Below, piece by piece: positions 36,052 through 45,071 of a stretch of 64,000 nt of DNA. Location: assembly GCA_039023545.1 (NCBI GenBank), contig JBCHKQ010000001.1, forward strand, positions 806,001-870,000, read 5' to 3'. This DNA is from Spirochaetia bacterium 38H-sp (GTDB lineage: Bacteria > Spirochaetota > Spirochaetia > Winmispirales > Winmispiraceae). Numbering within the stretch: the stretch's first letter is position 1; the number at the start of each line of letters is the position of its first letter. The translations under genes were made by a program, and so were the position numbers. The notes beneath the pieces are model-generated. The model was not told the origin of the DNA. It worked only from the letters and a program-made list of their open reading frames with translations, and ran no database searches.

Positions 36052-39048
36052 ATGTCGCTTTCTGCTGGTGATAGGTTTGCTGGTTTTATTGTAAAATCGG
36101 TTGATTTTATAGAGGAGCTTTCTGCTAGGGGAATTCTGTGCGTGCATGAGCGCACCGGGGCACAGGTTTATCATGTTAATACCGACGACAGAGAAAATCT
36201 TTTTTGCTTTTCTTTTAAAACATTGCCTGATAATAACAAGGGAATCCCTCATATCCTTGAACATTCTGTTTTGTGCGGTTCTGAGGCTTTTCCTGTCAAG
36301 GACCCCTTTGCCTTTCTTATGAGAAGCAGCCTTTCTACTTTTCTCAATGCCATGACTTATCCTGACAGGACATTGTACCCTGCAGGAAGTGTGGTGGAAG
36401 AGGATTATTTTAATCTCATGCGCGTTTATGGCGATGCTGTGTTTTTTCCTCTTCTCAAACGTGAGGCATTTTTGCAGGAGGGACACAGACTGGAACTTTC
36501 TGACAACGGTCTTCATCGTGTAGGTGTTGTTTACAACGAGATGAAAGGGGTGTTCTCTGATCCTGAGGCACTTTCTGCAGACCTTTCATTCAGGGGGCTC
36601 TTTCCTGACTGTAATCTTGGTTTTGAGAGCGGAGGCGTACCGGAGGCCATAGCCGACTTGTCTTACCAGGAATTTATGGATTTCTATCGCAAGAATTATA
36701 ACCCTGCTGCATGCAAGATTGTCCTTTATGGAAACATAGCAACGGAGAAACAGCTTGAGTTCCTTGACAGGGAGTTCCTTAGTAGGATGGAGGGGAAAGA
36801 GCTGTCTTGTGAGATTCTTATACAGCCTGAGTGGTCAGAGCCAAGACGAAGGGAGGAGTTCTACGGTGCTGATAAGGATGCTGAGGAGGATGAGGATTTT
36901 ATTGTATCTGTTAACTGGAAAACAGCTCCTCTCTCTGACAGAGAAAGCGTTGTTGCGCTTGAGGTCTTGAGTGAGATTTTGCTTGGTACGGATGCGGCTC
37001 CTCTTAGAAAAGCACTTCTTGAGTCTGGTTTGGGTGAGGATGTTGCTCCTTCTACCGGCTATGAAAATGAGCTTTTTTACAGCATTTTCTCTGCAGGTCT
37101 AAAGGGTGTTTCTGAGTGCGATGTAAACAGGGTAGAAGATCTTGTTTTGGATTGTCTTTCATCTCTTGCTGAGAAAGGAATCCCATCCGAGAATATAGAG
37201 GCTGCTTTTAGAAAGATGGACTTTAGGTACAGAGAACTTTATGGAAAACGCAATGCAGGTCTAGTCTATATAAGACGTATAGTGCGCGGCTGGATATATG
37301 ATGTACCTCCTGCTTTTCTACTGGATTTTTTGCCTGTATTTGATAGGATAAGAAAGATAGCTTCTTCTGATTCTTCGTTTTTTCCCAAGCTTATAAAAAA
37401 GTGGCTTCTTGATAACAGACACAGGCTTACTCTTATAATGCGCCCTAGACCCGGTATGTTTGAAGAGGAAGAAAAAAGGGAGCAGGAGCAGCTGGATAAG
37501 CTATTTTCTTCCATGTCAGAGAAACAGTTGGATGAGATAAGGCAGGATTCTGAGCTTGTCAGCAAGTTCCAATCTGCTGATGACAGGGATATTGCTGCTA
37601 AGTGTATTCCTGTTCTTGAGTTAGAAGCTCTACCCAAGACGGTTGAGAAAATAGAACAAGAGCATATTGTATTGTCCGGGATACCTGTGTATTTACAGCC
37701 TATAGAGAGCAATGGTGTTGTGTATGTGGATATTATTTTTTCCCTGGACGCCTTGTCCGATAAGGAGCTTTATTTTATCCCGCTTCTTGTTGACATGCTT
37801 GAGGGAACAAGCACTCCGGAGATGACATACGATCAGGTAGCAATAAAAATGGATATGCTCACGGGAGGCCTTTCTGTCAATGAGGATGCAAGCACAACAG
37901 TAGATAATAAGACTGTAAGCAGCATAATAATAAGGGTAAAGATGCTGGAGACGATGGTGGATGAGTCCGTACCTTTTATCACTTCCTATCTTTCTTCTGC
38001 AGATGTGTCGGACAGAGAGAGGCTTAGGATGGTTCTGGGAGAATGCCGACAAGATTTTGTGTCTTCTATTGTTTCTTCTGGTAATTCTTTTATGACTCTC
38101 AGGTCGGAGGCTGCCTTTTCCTCTGCAATGGCTATGGAAGAAAGATGGAAGGGAGTGGCGCAGTTTTTCTTTCTGGACACTCTCAGCAGAGGGATTTTCC
38201 CCAAGAATTTTGATGAGCTTTTATGGTCTCCTGTATATGAAAACAATATAATCGGAAGGGACTTTAATGTTATTTCTAATGAAGTGGGGGCTATGCTTGT
38301 TGGCTTAAAGAATCGTTTTATGTGCAGAGAAAATGTTATTTTGTCTGTTACTGGTAAGGGGAAGGGTGCTGATAAGGTTGCAAGGCTTATTTCGGACTGG
38401 GCTTCTTCTCTTCCGTCTTCTGCTTCTTCTCCTGCAGTCCGTTCTGCATTATCTCTTCCTCTTTCTCAGGGCTTTGTTGCTCCTAGTAAGGTATCCTATG
38501 TTGCTGCTGTCATGCCTGCTCCCAGGCTTGGTGATATCGGTTTCTCCGAGCTTGCTGTTGCTGCACAGGCTTTAAAATCCGGTCTTCTATGGGAACGCAT
38601 AAGAATGAAAGGTGGTGCCTACGGTGCATCTGCTGGTATTTCTGCTCTGGAAGGGACTTGGAGTTTTTCTTCTTATCGAGATCCTAATTCGCTCAAGACT
38701 GTGATGGCCTATGAGGAGATTCTACAGGATCTTGCAAAGGGTGTTGTAGGACAAAAAGAGATAGAGCAGGCTATACGCGGGCTTATCGGAAAGGAGATAG
38801 CTCCGCAGTCTCCGTCTGCCAGGGGGTACACTGCTTTGCGACGTGCTGTTTTGGGAATAACTGATGATATGAGACAGAAGCATAGGGATTCTGTGCTTTC
38901 CTGTTCTGCAGAAAAGGTAAGAAAGGCGGCAGAGATTCTTGTTGATAATTGGCAGTCAAGAAAGATATCTGTTCTTGGCGATGATGCGCGTATAGAAGAG
39001 ATTGCAAAGGCAGGTTGGGCTTTTAAGAGGATTGATATAAGGCTATAG
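36052..39048 (+). CDS. M16C family zinc metallopeptidase (presequence-protease-like)
   Basis: 998 residues starting after a good GGAGG. The inverted zinc motif HILEH is at 67-71 and the third ligand Glu163 lies in YNEMKG. The length and the four-domain layout with a central M16C-associated linker match PreP/Cym1-type enzymes, which enclose and degrade short unstructured peptides in the cytosol. The C-terminal half includes the substrate-binding segment MKGGAYGASAGIS. No signal peptide. Transcribed alone, with a terminator at 39188. Confidence 0.92.
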   Translation: MSLSAGDRFAGFIVKSVDFIEELSARGILCVHERTGAQVYHVNTDDRENLFCFSFKTLPDNNKGIPHILEHSVLCGSEAFPVKDPFAFLMRSSLSTFLNAMTYPDRTLYPAGSVVEEDYFNLMRVYGDAVFFPLLKREAFLQEGHRLELSDNGLHRVGVVYNEMKGVFSDPEALSADLSFRGLFPDCNLGFESGGVPEAIADLSYQEFMDFYRKNYNPAACKIVLYGNIATEKQLEFLDREFLSRMEGKELSCEILIQPEWSEPRRREEFYGADKDAEEDEDFIVSVNWKTAPLSDRESVVALEVLSEILLGTDAAPLRKALLESGLGEDVAPSTGYENELFYSIFSAGLKGVSECDVNRVEDLVLDCLSSLAEKGIPSENIEAAFRKMDFRYRELYGKRNAGLVYIRRIVRGWIYDVPPAFLLDFLPVFDRIRKIASSDSSFFPKLIKKWLLDNRHRLTLIMRPRPGMFEEEEKREQEQLDKLFSSMSEKQLDEIRQDSELVSKFQSADDRDIAAKCIPVLELEALPKTVEKIEQEHIVLSGIPVYLQPIESNGVVYVDIIFSLDALSDKELYFIPLLVDMLEGTSTPEMTYDQVAIKMDMLTGGLSVNEDASTTVDNKTVSSIIIRVKMLETMVDESVPFITSYLSSADVSDRERLRMVLGECRQDFVSSIVSSGNSFMTLRSEAAFSSAMAMEERWKGVAQFFFLDTLSRGIFPKNFDELLWSPVYENNIIGRDFNVISNEVGAMLVGLKNRFMCRENVILSVTGKGKGADKVARLISDWASSLPSSASSPAVRSALSLPLSQGFVAPSKVSYVAAVMPAPRLGDIGFSELAVAAQALKSGLLWERIRMKGGAYGASAGISALEGTWSFSSYRDPNSLKTVMAYEEILQDLAKGVVGQKEIEQAIRGLIGKEIAPQSPSARGYTALRRAVLGITDDMRQKHRDSVLSCSAEKVRKAAEILVDNWQSRKISVLGDDARIEEIAKAGWAFKRIDIRL

Positions 39049-39055
39049 GAGTTTT

Positions 39056-39276
39056 TGTGGAAAACTTGTGGATATTGTGGAAAAATTCTTAATTTTATAG
39101 TGAATTCAATAGGGAAAAACTTGTGGAAAACTTGCAAAGAATAGGTTTAAAATGTTTTAAGTATTTGTTTTATAAATAATTATATCTGCAGCTGTGTTTT
39201 TCACAGCTGCTTTTTTTTGTGGATTTTTTTTAAAAAAAATACTTTGTTTTTTCCACAGTTAATATGCTGTGGAAAA
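39056..39276. other. Cluster of DnaA-box-like TGTGGAAAA motifs
   Basis: Five exact TGTGGAAAA/TTTTCCACA sites (39056, 39076, 39122, 39249 reverse, 39268) match the relaxed DnaA box TTWTNCACA. TGTGGATAT (39067) and TGTGGATTT (39218) are near matches. The last two exact sites form a long palindrome at 39248-39277. An AT-rich stretch lies at 39140-39185. They start directly behind the M16C stop codon. Whether this is an origin, a DnaA-titration site or a regulatory region cannot be decided from the window. Confidence 0.5.
39188..39218 (+). terminator. Rho-independent terminator after the M16C gene
   Basis: Perfect 9-bp stem GCAGCTGTG/CACAGCTGC with a T5 loop and eight T. It lies within the DnaA-box-like cluster. 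Confidence 0.9.
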
Positions 39277-39337
39277 AGGGGTTATTAGTTTTTCTTTGTT
39301 TTGTTTGTTCTTCTGGGATATCTTTTGTTATTCTTTC

Positions 39338-39405
39338 TGCCACAGGCAGGAGTCCCTGCGCCTTACTGTCTTTTTTCTTATTATTGCGCTGGGACGACGT
39401 TCGGT
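39338..39405 (-). repeat. Capped-hairpin element, copy R8 (reverse)
   Basis: TGCCACAGGCA at 39338-39348, 10-bp stem with one mismatch (39352-39361 with 39386-39395), CGTTCGGT at 39398-39405 followed by a T-run. Close relative of R4b. Single copy. Confidence 0.78.
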
Positions 39406-39420
39406 TTTTTTAATGTTTTG

Positions 39421-39449
39421 TTTACAAAAGTGGGTTATGGCTTTACAAT
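39421..39449 (+). promoter_or_regulatory. Candidate promoter of rubrerythrin
   Basis: TTTACA (39421-39426), 17-nt spacer, TACAAT (39444-39449). No Fur- or PerR-like inverted repeat was recognised. Confidence 0.5.
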
Positions 39450-39480
39450 TATTTATATAATTGATATTGGAGGATGTGAT

Positions 39481-40056
39481 ATGAAAAGTGTAAAAGGTAC
39501 AAAAACAGAGAAGAATCTTCTTGCTGCTTTTGCAGGAGAGTCCCAGGCAAGGAATAGATATACATACTTTGCAAAGCAGGCAAGAAAAGAGGGGTATGTA
39601 CAGATAGCAAATATTTTTGAAGAGACTGCAGAGCAGGAGAAGGTGCATGCAAAAAGGTTTTTCTCTTTTCTGGAGGGTGGAGAGGTTGAGATTACTGCAG
39701 CTTATCCTGCTGGTAGGATTGGCTCCACTGAGGAAAATCTAAAAGAGGCTGCTGAGGGTGAGAATATGGAGTGGTCTTCTCTCTATCCCGAGTTTGCAAA
39801 GGTTGCAAGGGAAGAGGGGTTTGAAGGGATTGCCATTCTTTTTGAGAATGTGAGTGTTGCAGAAAAGCAGCATGAGAAGCGTTATAGGGCTTTGCTTGAG
39901 AATGTCAAGAATGGCAAGGTCTTTAAGAAAGATAAAAAGGTTGTATGGCGTTGTATACACTGTGGTTATATCGTAGAGGCAGAGGAGGCGCCTGCCAATT
40001 GTCCTGCTTGTGCTCATCCTCAGGCCTACTTTGAGGTGCTAGGGGAAAATTGGTAA
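39481..40056 (+). CDS. rbr: Rubrerythrin
   Basis: 191 residues; ATG 39481 follows GGAGG. An N-terminal ferritin-like di-iron four-helix bundle (AFAGESQARNRYTYFAKQA, then EETAEQEKVHAKRFF) and a C-terminal rubredoxin domain with C-x-x-C-G and C-P-x-C pairs (CIHCGYIVEAEEAPANCPAC). It reduces hydrogen peroxide in the cytosol of anaerobes, drawing electrons from rubredoxin. Ferritin and rubredoxin follow within 650 bp. Confidence 0.96.
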   Translation: MKSVKGTKTEKNLLAAFAGESQARNRYTYFAKQARKEGYVQIANIFEETAEQEKVHAKRFFSFLEGGEVEITAAYPAGRIGSTEENLKEAAEGENMEWSSLYPEFAKVAREEGFEGIAILFENVSVAEKQHEKRYRALLENVKNGKVFKKDKKVVWRCIHCGYIVEAEEAPANCPACAHPQAYFEVLGENW

Positions 40057-40153
40057 GATGAAGCTGCTGCAATATGCGGCAGCTTTTTTTTGCTGGCCCT
40101 CTAGCCAAAAATGTTATTTCCGATTATTTTAATAATAATTATAGGGAGGACTT

Positions 40154-40687
40154 ATGATTTCTGAAAGGCTTTTAAAAGAACTTAATGTGCAGATAAGAGA
40201 AGAGCTTGCTTCTTATTATCTTTATCTTTCCATGTCTTCTTATTTTGCAGATAAGAATCTCAATGGCTTTGCCGGTTGGATGTACAATCAGGCGCAGGAA
40301 GAGATGGCTCATGCCATGAAAATCTATGGTTTTATCATAGAGAGAGGCGGCAGAGCAATATTTGACGCTCTGGATAGGCCTAAGTCAGATTGGACGGATG
40401 TGAAGGCTGTCTTTGAGGATACTCTAAAGCATGAGCAGTATATTACGGGCAGGATTAACAAGTTGGTCTCTATTGCCAGAGAAGAAAATGATTATGCTAC
40501 GGAGATTTTTCTCCAGTGGTTTGTTACTGAGCAGATAGAAGAAGAGGCCAATGCGGAAGATATACTCAATAAAATTTCTCTTCTTGCAAATAGCCCCCAG
40601 GCGTTGTATCTTTTAGACAAGGAACTGGGAGCCCGCGGAAGTCTTCCGCTTGCTTCTGGACAGGGTGCCGTTGGCAGCCAGCAATAA
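40154..40687 (+). CDS. ftnA: Non-haem ferritin
   Basis: 177 residues, ferritin-like bundle with ferroxidase ligands visible as [33 protein letters not shown] and [17 protein letters not shown]. It stores iron and removes Fe(II) that would drive Fenton chemistry. RBS GGGAGG. It ends 16 bp before the rubredoxin gene, so the two are cotranscribed. Confidence 0.95.
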   Translation: MISERLLKELNVQIREELASYYLYLSMSSYFADKNLNGFAGWMYNQAQEEMAHAMKIYGFIIERGGRAIFDALDRPKSDWTDVKAVFEDTLKHEQYITGRINKLVSIAREENDYATEIFLQWFVTEQIEEEANAEDILNKISLLANSPQALYLLDKELGARGSLPLASGQGAVGSQQ

Positions 40688-40703
40688 AAAACAGGAGAAT
40701 GTT

Positions 40704-40868
40704 ATGAAGAAATATGTATGTGATGTATGCGGATACATCTATGATCCGGCAGAAGGCGATCCGGATAATGGTGTGGATGCTGGGACAGCTTTTGAAGATA
40801 TTCCCGATGATTGGGTATGTCCCATGTGTGGTGCACCCAAGGACGATTTTTCTGTTCTTGAGGACTAA
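40704..40868 (+). CDS. Rubredoxin
   Basis: 54 residues with the Fe(Cys)4 site [10 protein letters not shown] and [14 protein letters not shown] 40704 has AGGAG at good spacing. It carries electrons to rubrerythrin and to flavodiiron proteins, both of which are encoded nearby. Followed by a strong terminator. Confidence 0.97.
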   Translation: MKKYVCDVCGYIYDPAEGDPDNGVDAGTAFEDIPDDWVCPMCGAPKDDFSVLED

Positions 40869-40876
40869 TAGTAGCA

Positions 40877-40905
40877 GGGTGTTCCGTACTGGGAACACCC
40901 TTTTT
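40877..40905 (+). terminator. Rho-independent terminator after rubredoxin
   Basis: Perfect 9-bp stem GGGTGTTCC/GGAACACCC with T5. Confidence 0.93.
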
Positions 40906-41357
40906 ATTTATATCAAGACTGTGTAGTGTTTTTTATGGCAAAGTGATTTATTGGATTCTTGCCTCTTTTGGGAAAATGTCTGATATGAGAACGGATATGA
41001 TTTTTGTTACAATGTAATCCGGATAAAACTGTCTTTGGTGGTTAAATCTTATTTGTTTGAGTGATAATTTTAGACAGCTTTTGTCTTGTTCAGATTATAA
41101 TTTTTATTGTGACTGAGTTTTTCCTCAGTCAGATTATAGGGACTTGGCTTATATTTAAGGTCTTTGTTTATACCATATTTATGGAATGAATCTTATATAT
41201 TTGTGTATGATATCTGAGTGGCATATTATCAGAAGATAAAATCTGCCTAAAATATCTCAACATCTTTTTTCTATGTGTTGTTAGTATTTCTATTTTTATG
41301 TATTATTCTTTTTTTAAAATTGTTTAAAAAGTCCGGATATCCCGTGCAGGAGAGAAT
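40906..41357. other. Gene-free region upstream of the MATE gene
   Basis: About 450 bp, AT-rich, without a credible reading frame. It holds a perfect 7-bp hairpin GACTGAG/CTCAGTC (41111-41130) without a T-run and a CAGATTATA direct repeat (41091 and 41130) placed around that hairpin, which may be regulatory. Nothing else is recognised. Confidence 0.55.
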
Positions 41358-42704
41358 GTGAGAGATAATAAGATAAGCCTCAGAAGTCTTACTCTGCCTA
41401 TTTTGGTGGAAACTTTGCTCAGAACAACTTTGTCTTCTGTTGATACTTTTATGCTCGGCCGTTTTGCAGACCAAGCTGCGGGTGCAGTAGGTGCCATACA
41501 GCAGTTTATGTTTTTTACTCTGGTCGTTTACACAGTTGGAGCTACGGGAACGAGCATTATTGTGTCTCAATATCTTGGTGCTGGCAGAAAGCATACGGCA
41601 GCCGAGGTTTCTCTTGTTGCGATACTCTTTAATCTTGGTATTGGTGTTTTTCTTAGTATCGTAATGAGGCTTGCAATGCCATATATTCTTGATAGTCTTA
41701 AACTTGAATATATTGTGAGAACCTATGCAGAACAATATGTACGGGTATATTTTACCTTTTCGTTTTTTCAGGCTGTCAGTGTGGTTTTATCAGCTATTTT
41801 ACGCAGTCATGGATACAGCAAACTCCCCATGTATGTAAACATGGGTGCCAACCTGTTAAACATAATCGGCAACTATATTTTTCTGTTTGGTCCGGGAGGA
41901 CTTCCTGTGCTGGGGGTAACAGGAGTGGCGATATCTACTGTTAGCAGTCAGTTTTTGGGTGTTGCTGCTATGCTTGTTATGATTTTTAAGCATAAAGATA
42001 TATCCCTATTTAAGGATAAAGCTATAAAACTAAGATTTACTTATGCAAAAGATATAGTAAAGATAGGAGCTCCCAGTGCAGGGGAAACTCTTTCTTACAA
42101 TCTTGCACAGGTAGCCATATTGTATATGATAGCTCCAATGGGCACTATAGCACTTACAAGTTATACGTATTCTGTCATATTATCCAGATTTGCCTATATT
42201 ATTGCTCTGTCTCTAGGAGGAGCCAGTCAGATATTGGTGGGACATAAGGTAGGCAAGGGAGATAATGACGATGCATTTATGGAAGTTATAAAAGCAACAG
42301 CCATAGGCATGATGAGCGGCTTTTTTGTAATGAGCTTGATGGCAGTATTCAGGTACAAAGTGGTTGGTTTGCTCACTTCTAATCAAGACATAATAGAGCT
42401 GACAGCAAAAATTTTGCTTATATCAGTGATATATGAGACAGGAAGACCTATGAACCTCATAGTAATATCCGGTTTAAAAGGGGCTGGAGATGTATTATTT
42501 CCTGTCATGGCAGGTATTATTATGATGTGGGGCATATCTGTTACCGGAGCATGGTTTTTTGGTGTCCATATTGCCATGGGCCTTGTAGGCATATGGATAG
42601 GCAGAATGCTTGACGAATGGCTGAGGGGCATTGTCATGCTCATAAGATGGTTTTCTCGCGCCTGGCATGGAAAAAGCGTAGTCAGAGAAGAAATCAGTGC
42701 ATAG
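41358..42704 (+). CDS. MATE family efflux transporter
   Basis: 448 residues, twelve predicted helices in two homologous halves (TLPILVETLLRTTLSSVDTF in the first; IGAPSAGETLSYNLAQVAIL in the second). GTG 41358 follows AGGAGAG; the overlapping ATG at 41356 runs straight into TGA. Exports cationic drugs or metabolites using Na+ or H+; the substrate is unknown. The gene has no operon partner. Confidence 0.9.
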   Translation: MRDNKISLRSLTLPILVETLLRTTLSSVDTFMLGRFADQAAGAVGAIQQFMFFTLVVYTVGATGTSIIVSQYLGAGRKHTAAEVSLVAILFNLGIGVFLSIVMRLAMPYILDSLKLEYIVRTYAEQYVRVYFTFSFFQAVSVVLSAILRSHGYSKLPMYVNMGANLLNIIGNYIFLFGPGGLPVLGVTGVAISTVSSQFLGVAAMLVMIFKHKDISLFKDKAIKLRFTYAKDIVKIGAPSAGETLSYNLAQVAILYMIAPMGTIALTSYTYSVILSRFAYIIALSLGGASQILVGHKVGKGDNDDAFMEVIKATAIGMMSGFFVMSLMAVFRYKVVGLLTSNQDIIELTAKILLISVIYETGRPMNLIVISGLKGAGDVLFPVMAGIIMMWGISVTGAWFFGVHIAMGLVGIWIGRMLDEWLRGIVMLIRWFSRAWHGKSVVREEISA

Positions 42705-42734
42705 GCAAAAGACCTATGCGCCCTACATATCCAG

Positions 42735-43172
42735 TTATAGGCTTATGCCCAGAAACTCCGGCAGAGAAGAAGCAAAATCCCTTATTTCGTCTCTTACTTT
42801 TCTGTATACACTTAAAATTTCTTCTTCATCCTCCATGTCCCGTGTAAGATACGGCGGATCGTCAAAGCCCTTATGCAGAACCTTTACCTTGGCTGGGAAA
42901 TACGGACAATTTTCCCTTGCATTGGAACACACCGTAATCACATAATCAAAATCCCTGACAGGAAGCTCATCAACAGTATTGCTGGCATGATTATCTATAG
43001 GCACACCGGCCTCGGACATGACCCGCACAGCGTAAGGATTTAGCCCATGTTTCTCTATACCGGCGGAATAAACATCCACCTTATCTGCATAAAAATGCCT
43101 TATCCATCCCTCCGCCATTTGACTGCGGCAGGAATTACCGGTACACAAGACAAGAATTCTAATCTTCTCCAC
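42735..43172 (-). CDS. arsC: Arsenate reductase, thioredoxin-coupled (LMW-PTPase fold)
   Basis: 145 residues. The P-loop CTGNSCRS gives Cys10, Cys15 and Arg16, and the redox relay cysteines are Cys82 and Cys89 in VCSNARENCP, the same spacing as the staphylococcal ArsC. It reduces arsenate to arsenite in the cytosol with thioredoxin. No arsR or arsenite pump is adjacent. Convergent with the MATE gene, 30 bp apart. Confidence 0.93.
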   Translation of the reverse strand: MEKIRILVLCTGNSCRSQMAEGWIRHFYADKVDVYSAGIEKHGLNPYAVRVMSEAGVPIDNHASNTVDELPVRDFDYVITVCSNARENCPYFPAKVKVLHKGFDDPPYLTRDMEDEEEILSVYRKVRDEIRDFASSLPEFLGISL

Positions 43173-43254
43173 GTCATTCCTCCGAATTTATAAGTAAAAA
43201 ACTAATATAAATTAGCAATATTCAACAATAATATTATATGAAAAATATGTAAAG

Positions 43255-43325
43255 TCCGAACGGCAGAAGACGCACAATATATGGCTATCCTTGATAAGCA
43301 TTGCGTCTTCTGCCTGCCTGCGGCA
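43255..43325 (+). repeat. Capped-hairpin element, copy R9
   Basis: Variant cap TCCGAACG at 43255-43262, perfect 13-bp stem GGCAGAAGACGCA (43262-43274) with 43302-43314, 27-nt loop, cap TGCCTGCGGCA at 43315-43325. Single copy, next to the tRNA terminator. Confidence 0.82.
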
Positions 43326-43354
43326 AAAAAAAAGCCACATCTTTACGATGTGGC
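43326..43354 (-). terminator. Terminator of the tRNA gene
   Basis: On the minus strand GCCACATC/GATGTGGC, 8-bp perfect stem, followed by eight T. Confidence 0.92.
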
Positions 43355-43370
43355 ATAATCTTAAGCTTTA

Positions 43371-43444
43371 TGGGCCCAGTAGGACTTGAACCTACGACCC
43401 GCTGATTATGAGTCAGCTGCTCTAACCAACTGAGCTATGGGCCC
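43371..43444 (-). tRNA. tRNA with CAT anticodon (elongator Met likely, Ile2 possible)
   Basis: Full cloverleaf: acceptor GGGCCCA with TGGGCCC, D arm GCTC/GAGC, anticodon stem GCTGA/TCAGC around loop CTCATAA (anticodon CAT), T arm GTAGG/CCTAC with loop TTCAAGT. Discriminator base A at 43371; no CCA is encoded. The G-C first pair excludes initiator tRNA. Met versus lysidine-modified Ile2 cannot be settled from the gene alone. Confidence 0.93.
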
Positions 43445-43599
43445 TTATGTGCATAGAGCATGCCCAAAATTGACTCTTTTGTCAATACCCAGATAGCAAT
43501 TTTTGCACATAGATGTGTGATCTAAGGCATAGTTGCATCTATACTTTATGGTATGGCTTAGTATCCTTTTCTGCAGTATCCCAGGATACCGGTAATTTG

Positions 43600-43628
43600 T
43601 TGACAATCGATAAAAAAAAGACTATTCT
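43600..43628 (+). promoter_or_regulatory. Candidate promoter of the flavodiiron protein
   Basis: TTGACA (43600-43605), 17-nt spacer, TATTCT (43623-43628). A perfect palindrome GTATCC-CA-GGATAC (43576-43589) lies just upstream of the -35 box and could bind a regulator. Confidence 0.6.
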
Positions 43629-43662
43629 TTACTAAACTGATAAGAAAAACAGGAGAAAGACA

Positions 43663-44892
43663 ATGAATGCAAAACAATTATCACCGGGAATATGGCATTT
43701 GGCCGCAAACATATCCAAGGACAATCTTTTTGAAGGATTGTGGCCAATACCGCACGGTGTTTCTCTTAACTCATACATAGTAGAAGGTGCGGATATAGCT
43801 CTGATAGACCTTGTGAGGGAGTGGGAAGATGCTCCCAAGCAGCTTGAAACACAGTTAAAAGAACTGGGCCTGGAGTTTAACCGCATAAAATACCTTATTC
43901 TCAACCACCTTGAGCCGGACCACACAGGTTGGCTTGCCAATTTTAAAAAACGCAATCCTCACATAGAAATTGTAACAACCAAGAAAGGTGCTGACCTTGT
44001 AAGAGAGTTTTATTTTATAGAAGACAACATACGTGTCGTAAAGACAGGCGATAAAATAGACCTTGGGGACGGCAAAACACTTGAGTTCTATGAGGTTCCC
44101 AATGTCCATTGGCCGGAGACTATGGTGACCTATGAGCCTGCAAGTGGAACACTGTTTTCCTGTGATGCATTTGGTTCTTATGGCTCTTTGACAGAAAAAT
44201 CCTGCGACTGCGAACTCAGCGAGAAAGAACACGAGTTTTACGAGTTTGAAAGTCTGCGATATTATGCCAACATAGTTGCAAGCTTTTCCACCTTTGTTGA
44301 GCGCGCAATCAAAGCCCTGTCTGACCTTGAGATAAAAACAATCTGTCCGTCCCACGGCATAGTCTGGACAGACCGTCCTCAGGACATAGTGGAGCGTTAT
44401 GCACGCTATGCCTCCTACTACAAAGGTCCCTGCGAGCCTGAGATAACACTCATATGGGGTTCAATGTACGACAACACAGCCTATGCAACCGATGCGGTTC
44501 GCGACGTACTTCTTGAAAGTGGCATCACCTTTCATGAATACCGCGTACCAGAGCAGGATATCTCTCATATCCTTGCCCATGCATGGAAATCCCAGGGGCT
44601 CATACTTGGTATGCCCACTTACGAATACCACATGTTTCCACCCATGGCACACGTCATAGACATGATGGGACGCAAGCATGTAAAAGGCAGAAAAGTCTTC
44701 TGGTACGGCTCCTTTGGCTGGTCAGGCGGCGCAGAAAAAGAGCTCAACAGCCTCATAGAGCAGCATAAACTCGGGTGGGATATAACAGGCAAGGCTGACT
44801 TTAGAGGGCGACCAACAGAAGAAGATATTGAGAAAATAAAGCAGGGAGTGCGCGATTTTATAAAGACAGTAATGGAAAGTGCCAAGAAATAA
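43663..44892 (+). CDS. fprA: Flavodiiron protein (FprA/ROO type, class A)
   Basis: 409 residues. A metallo-beta-lactamase di-iron domain (1-250) carries His82, Glu84, Asp86 and His87 in NHLEPDHTGW, then VHWPET, CDAFG and SHG. A flavodoxin domain follows (about 260-405: IWGSMYDNTAYA and GSFGWSGGAEK). Reduces O2 to water or NO to N2O in the cytosol of anaerobes, fed by rubredoxin (encoded at 40.7 kb). No C-terminal rubredoxin fusion. It complements the peroxide defence genes nearby. Confidence 0.96.
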   Translation: MNAKQLSPGIWHLAANISKDNLFEGLWPIPHGVSLNSYIVEGADIALIDLVREWEDAPKQLETQLKELGLEFNRIKYLILNHLEPDHTGWLANFKKRNPHIEIVTTKKGADLVREFYFIEDNIRVVKTGDKIDLGDGKTLEFYEVPNVHWPETMVTYEPASGTLFSCDAFGSYGSLTEKSCDCELSEKEHEFYEFESLRYYANIVASFSTFVERAIKALSDLEIKTICPSHGIVWTDRPQDIVERYARYASYYKGPCEPEITLIWGSMYDNTAYATDAVRDVLLESGITFHEYRVPEQDISHILAHAWKSQGLILGMPTYEYHMFPPMAHVIDMMGRKHVKGRKVFWYGSFGWSGGAEKELNSLIEQHKLGWDITGKADFRGRPTEEDIEKIKQGVRDFIKTVMESAKK

Positions 44893-44904
44893 TATTTACT
44901 TTAT

Positions 44905-44946
44905 ATCGAACGCCGAGCCCGCAAGCGAGCTCGGCTGCCTCCGGGA
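44905..44946 (+). repeat. Capped-hairpin element, copy R10a
   Basis: Variant cap ATCGAACG (44905-44912), stem GCCGAGC/GCTCGGC (44912-44918 with 44929-44935), cap TGCCTCCGGGA (44936-44946). Pairs with R10b; together 155 bp. Confidence 0.78.
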
Positions 44947-44992
44947 TAGTATAGAATGGACAGCCTTTAGATGCTGCCTGTTTTTTTATTCG

Positions 44993-45059
44993 CCCGCAGG
45001 CAGGCTTACCCGCATTTTTGTTGTTGTTTGCTGTGCATAATGTGGGTAAGCCGTTTGGT
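44993..45059 (-). repeat. Capped-hairpin element, copy R10b (reverse)
   Basis: Cap CCCGCAGGCA near 44993-45002, 11-bp stem with one G-T pair (45004-45014 with 45041-45051), variant cap CGTTTGGT (45052-45059) followed by ATAAAA. Confidence 0.75.
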
Positions 45060-45071
45060 ATAAAAGAAATA

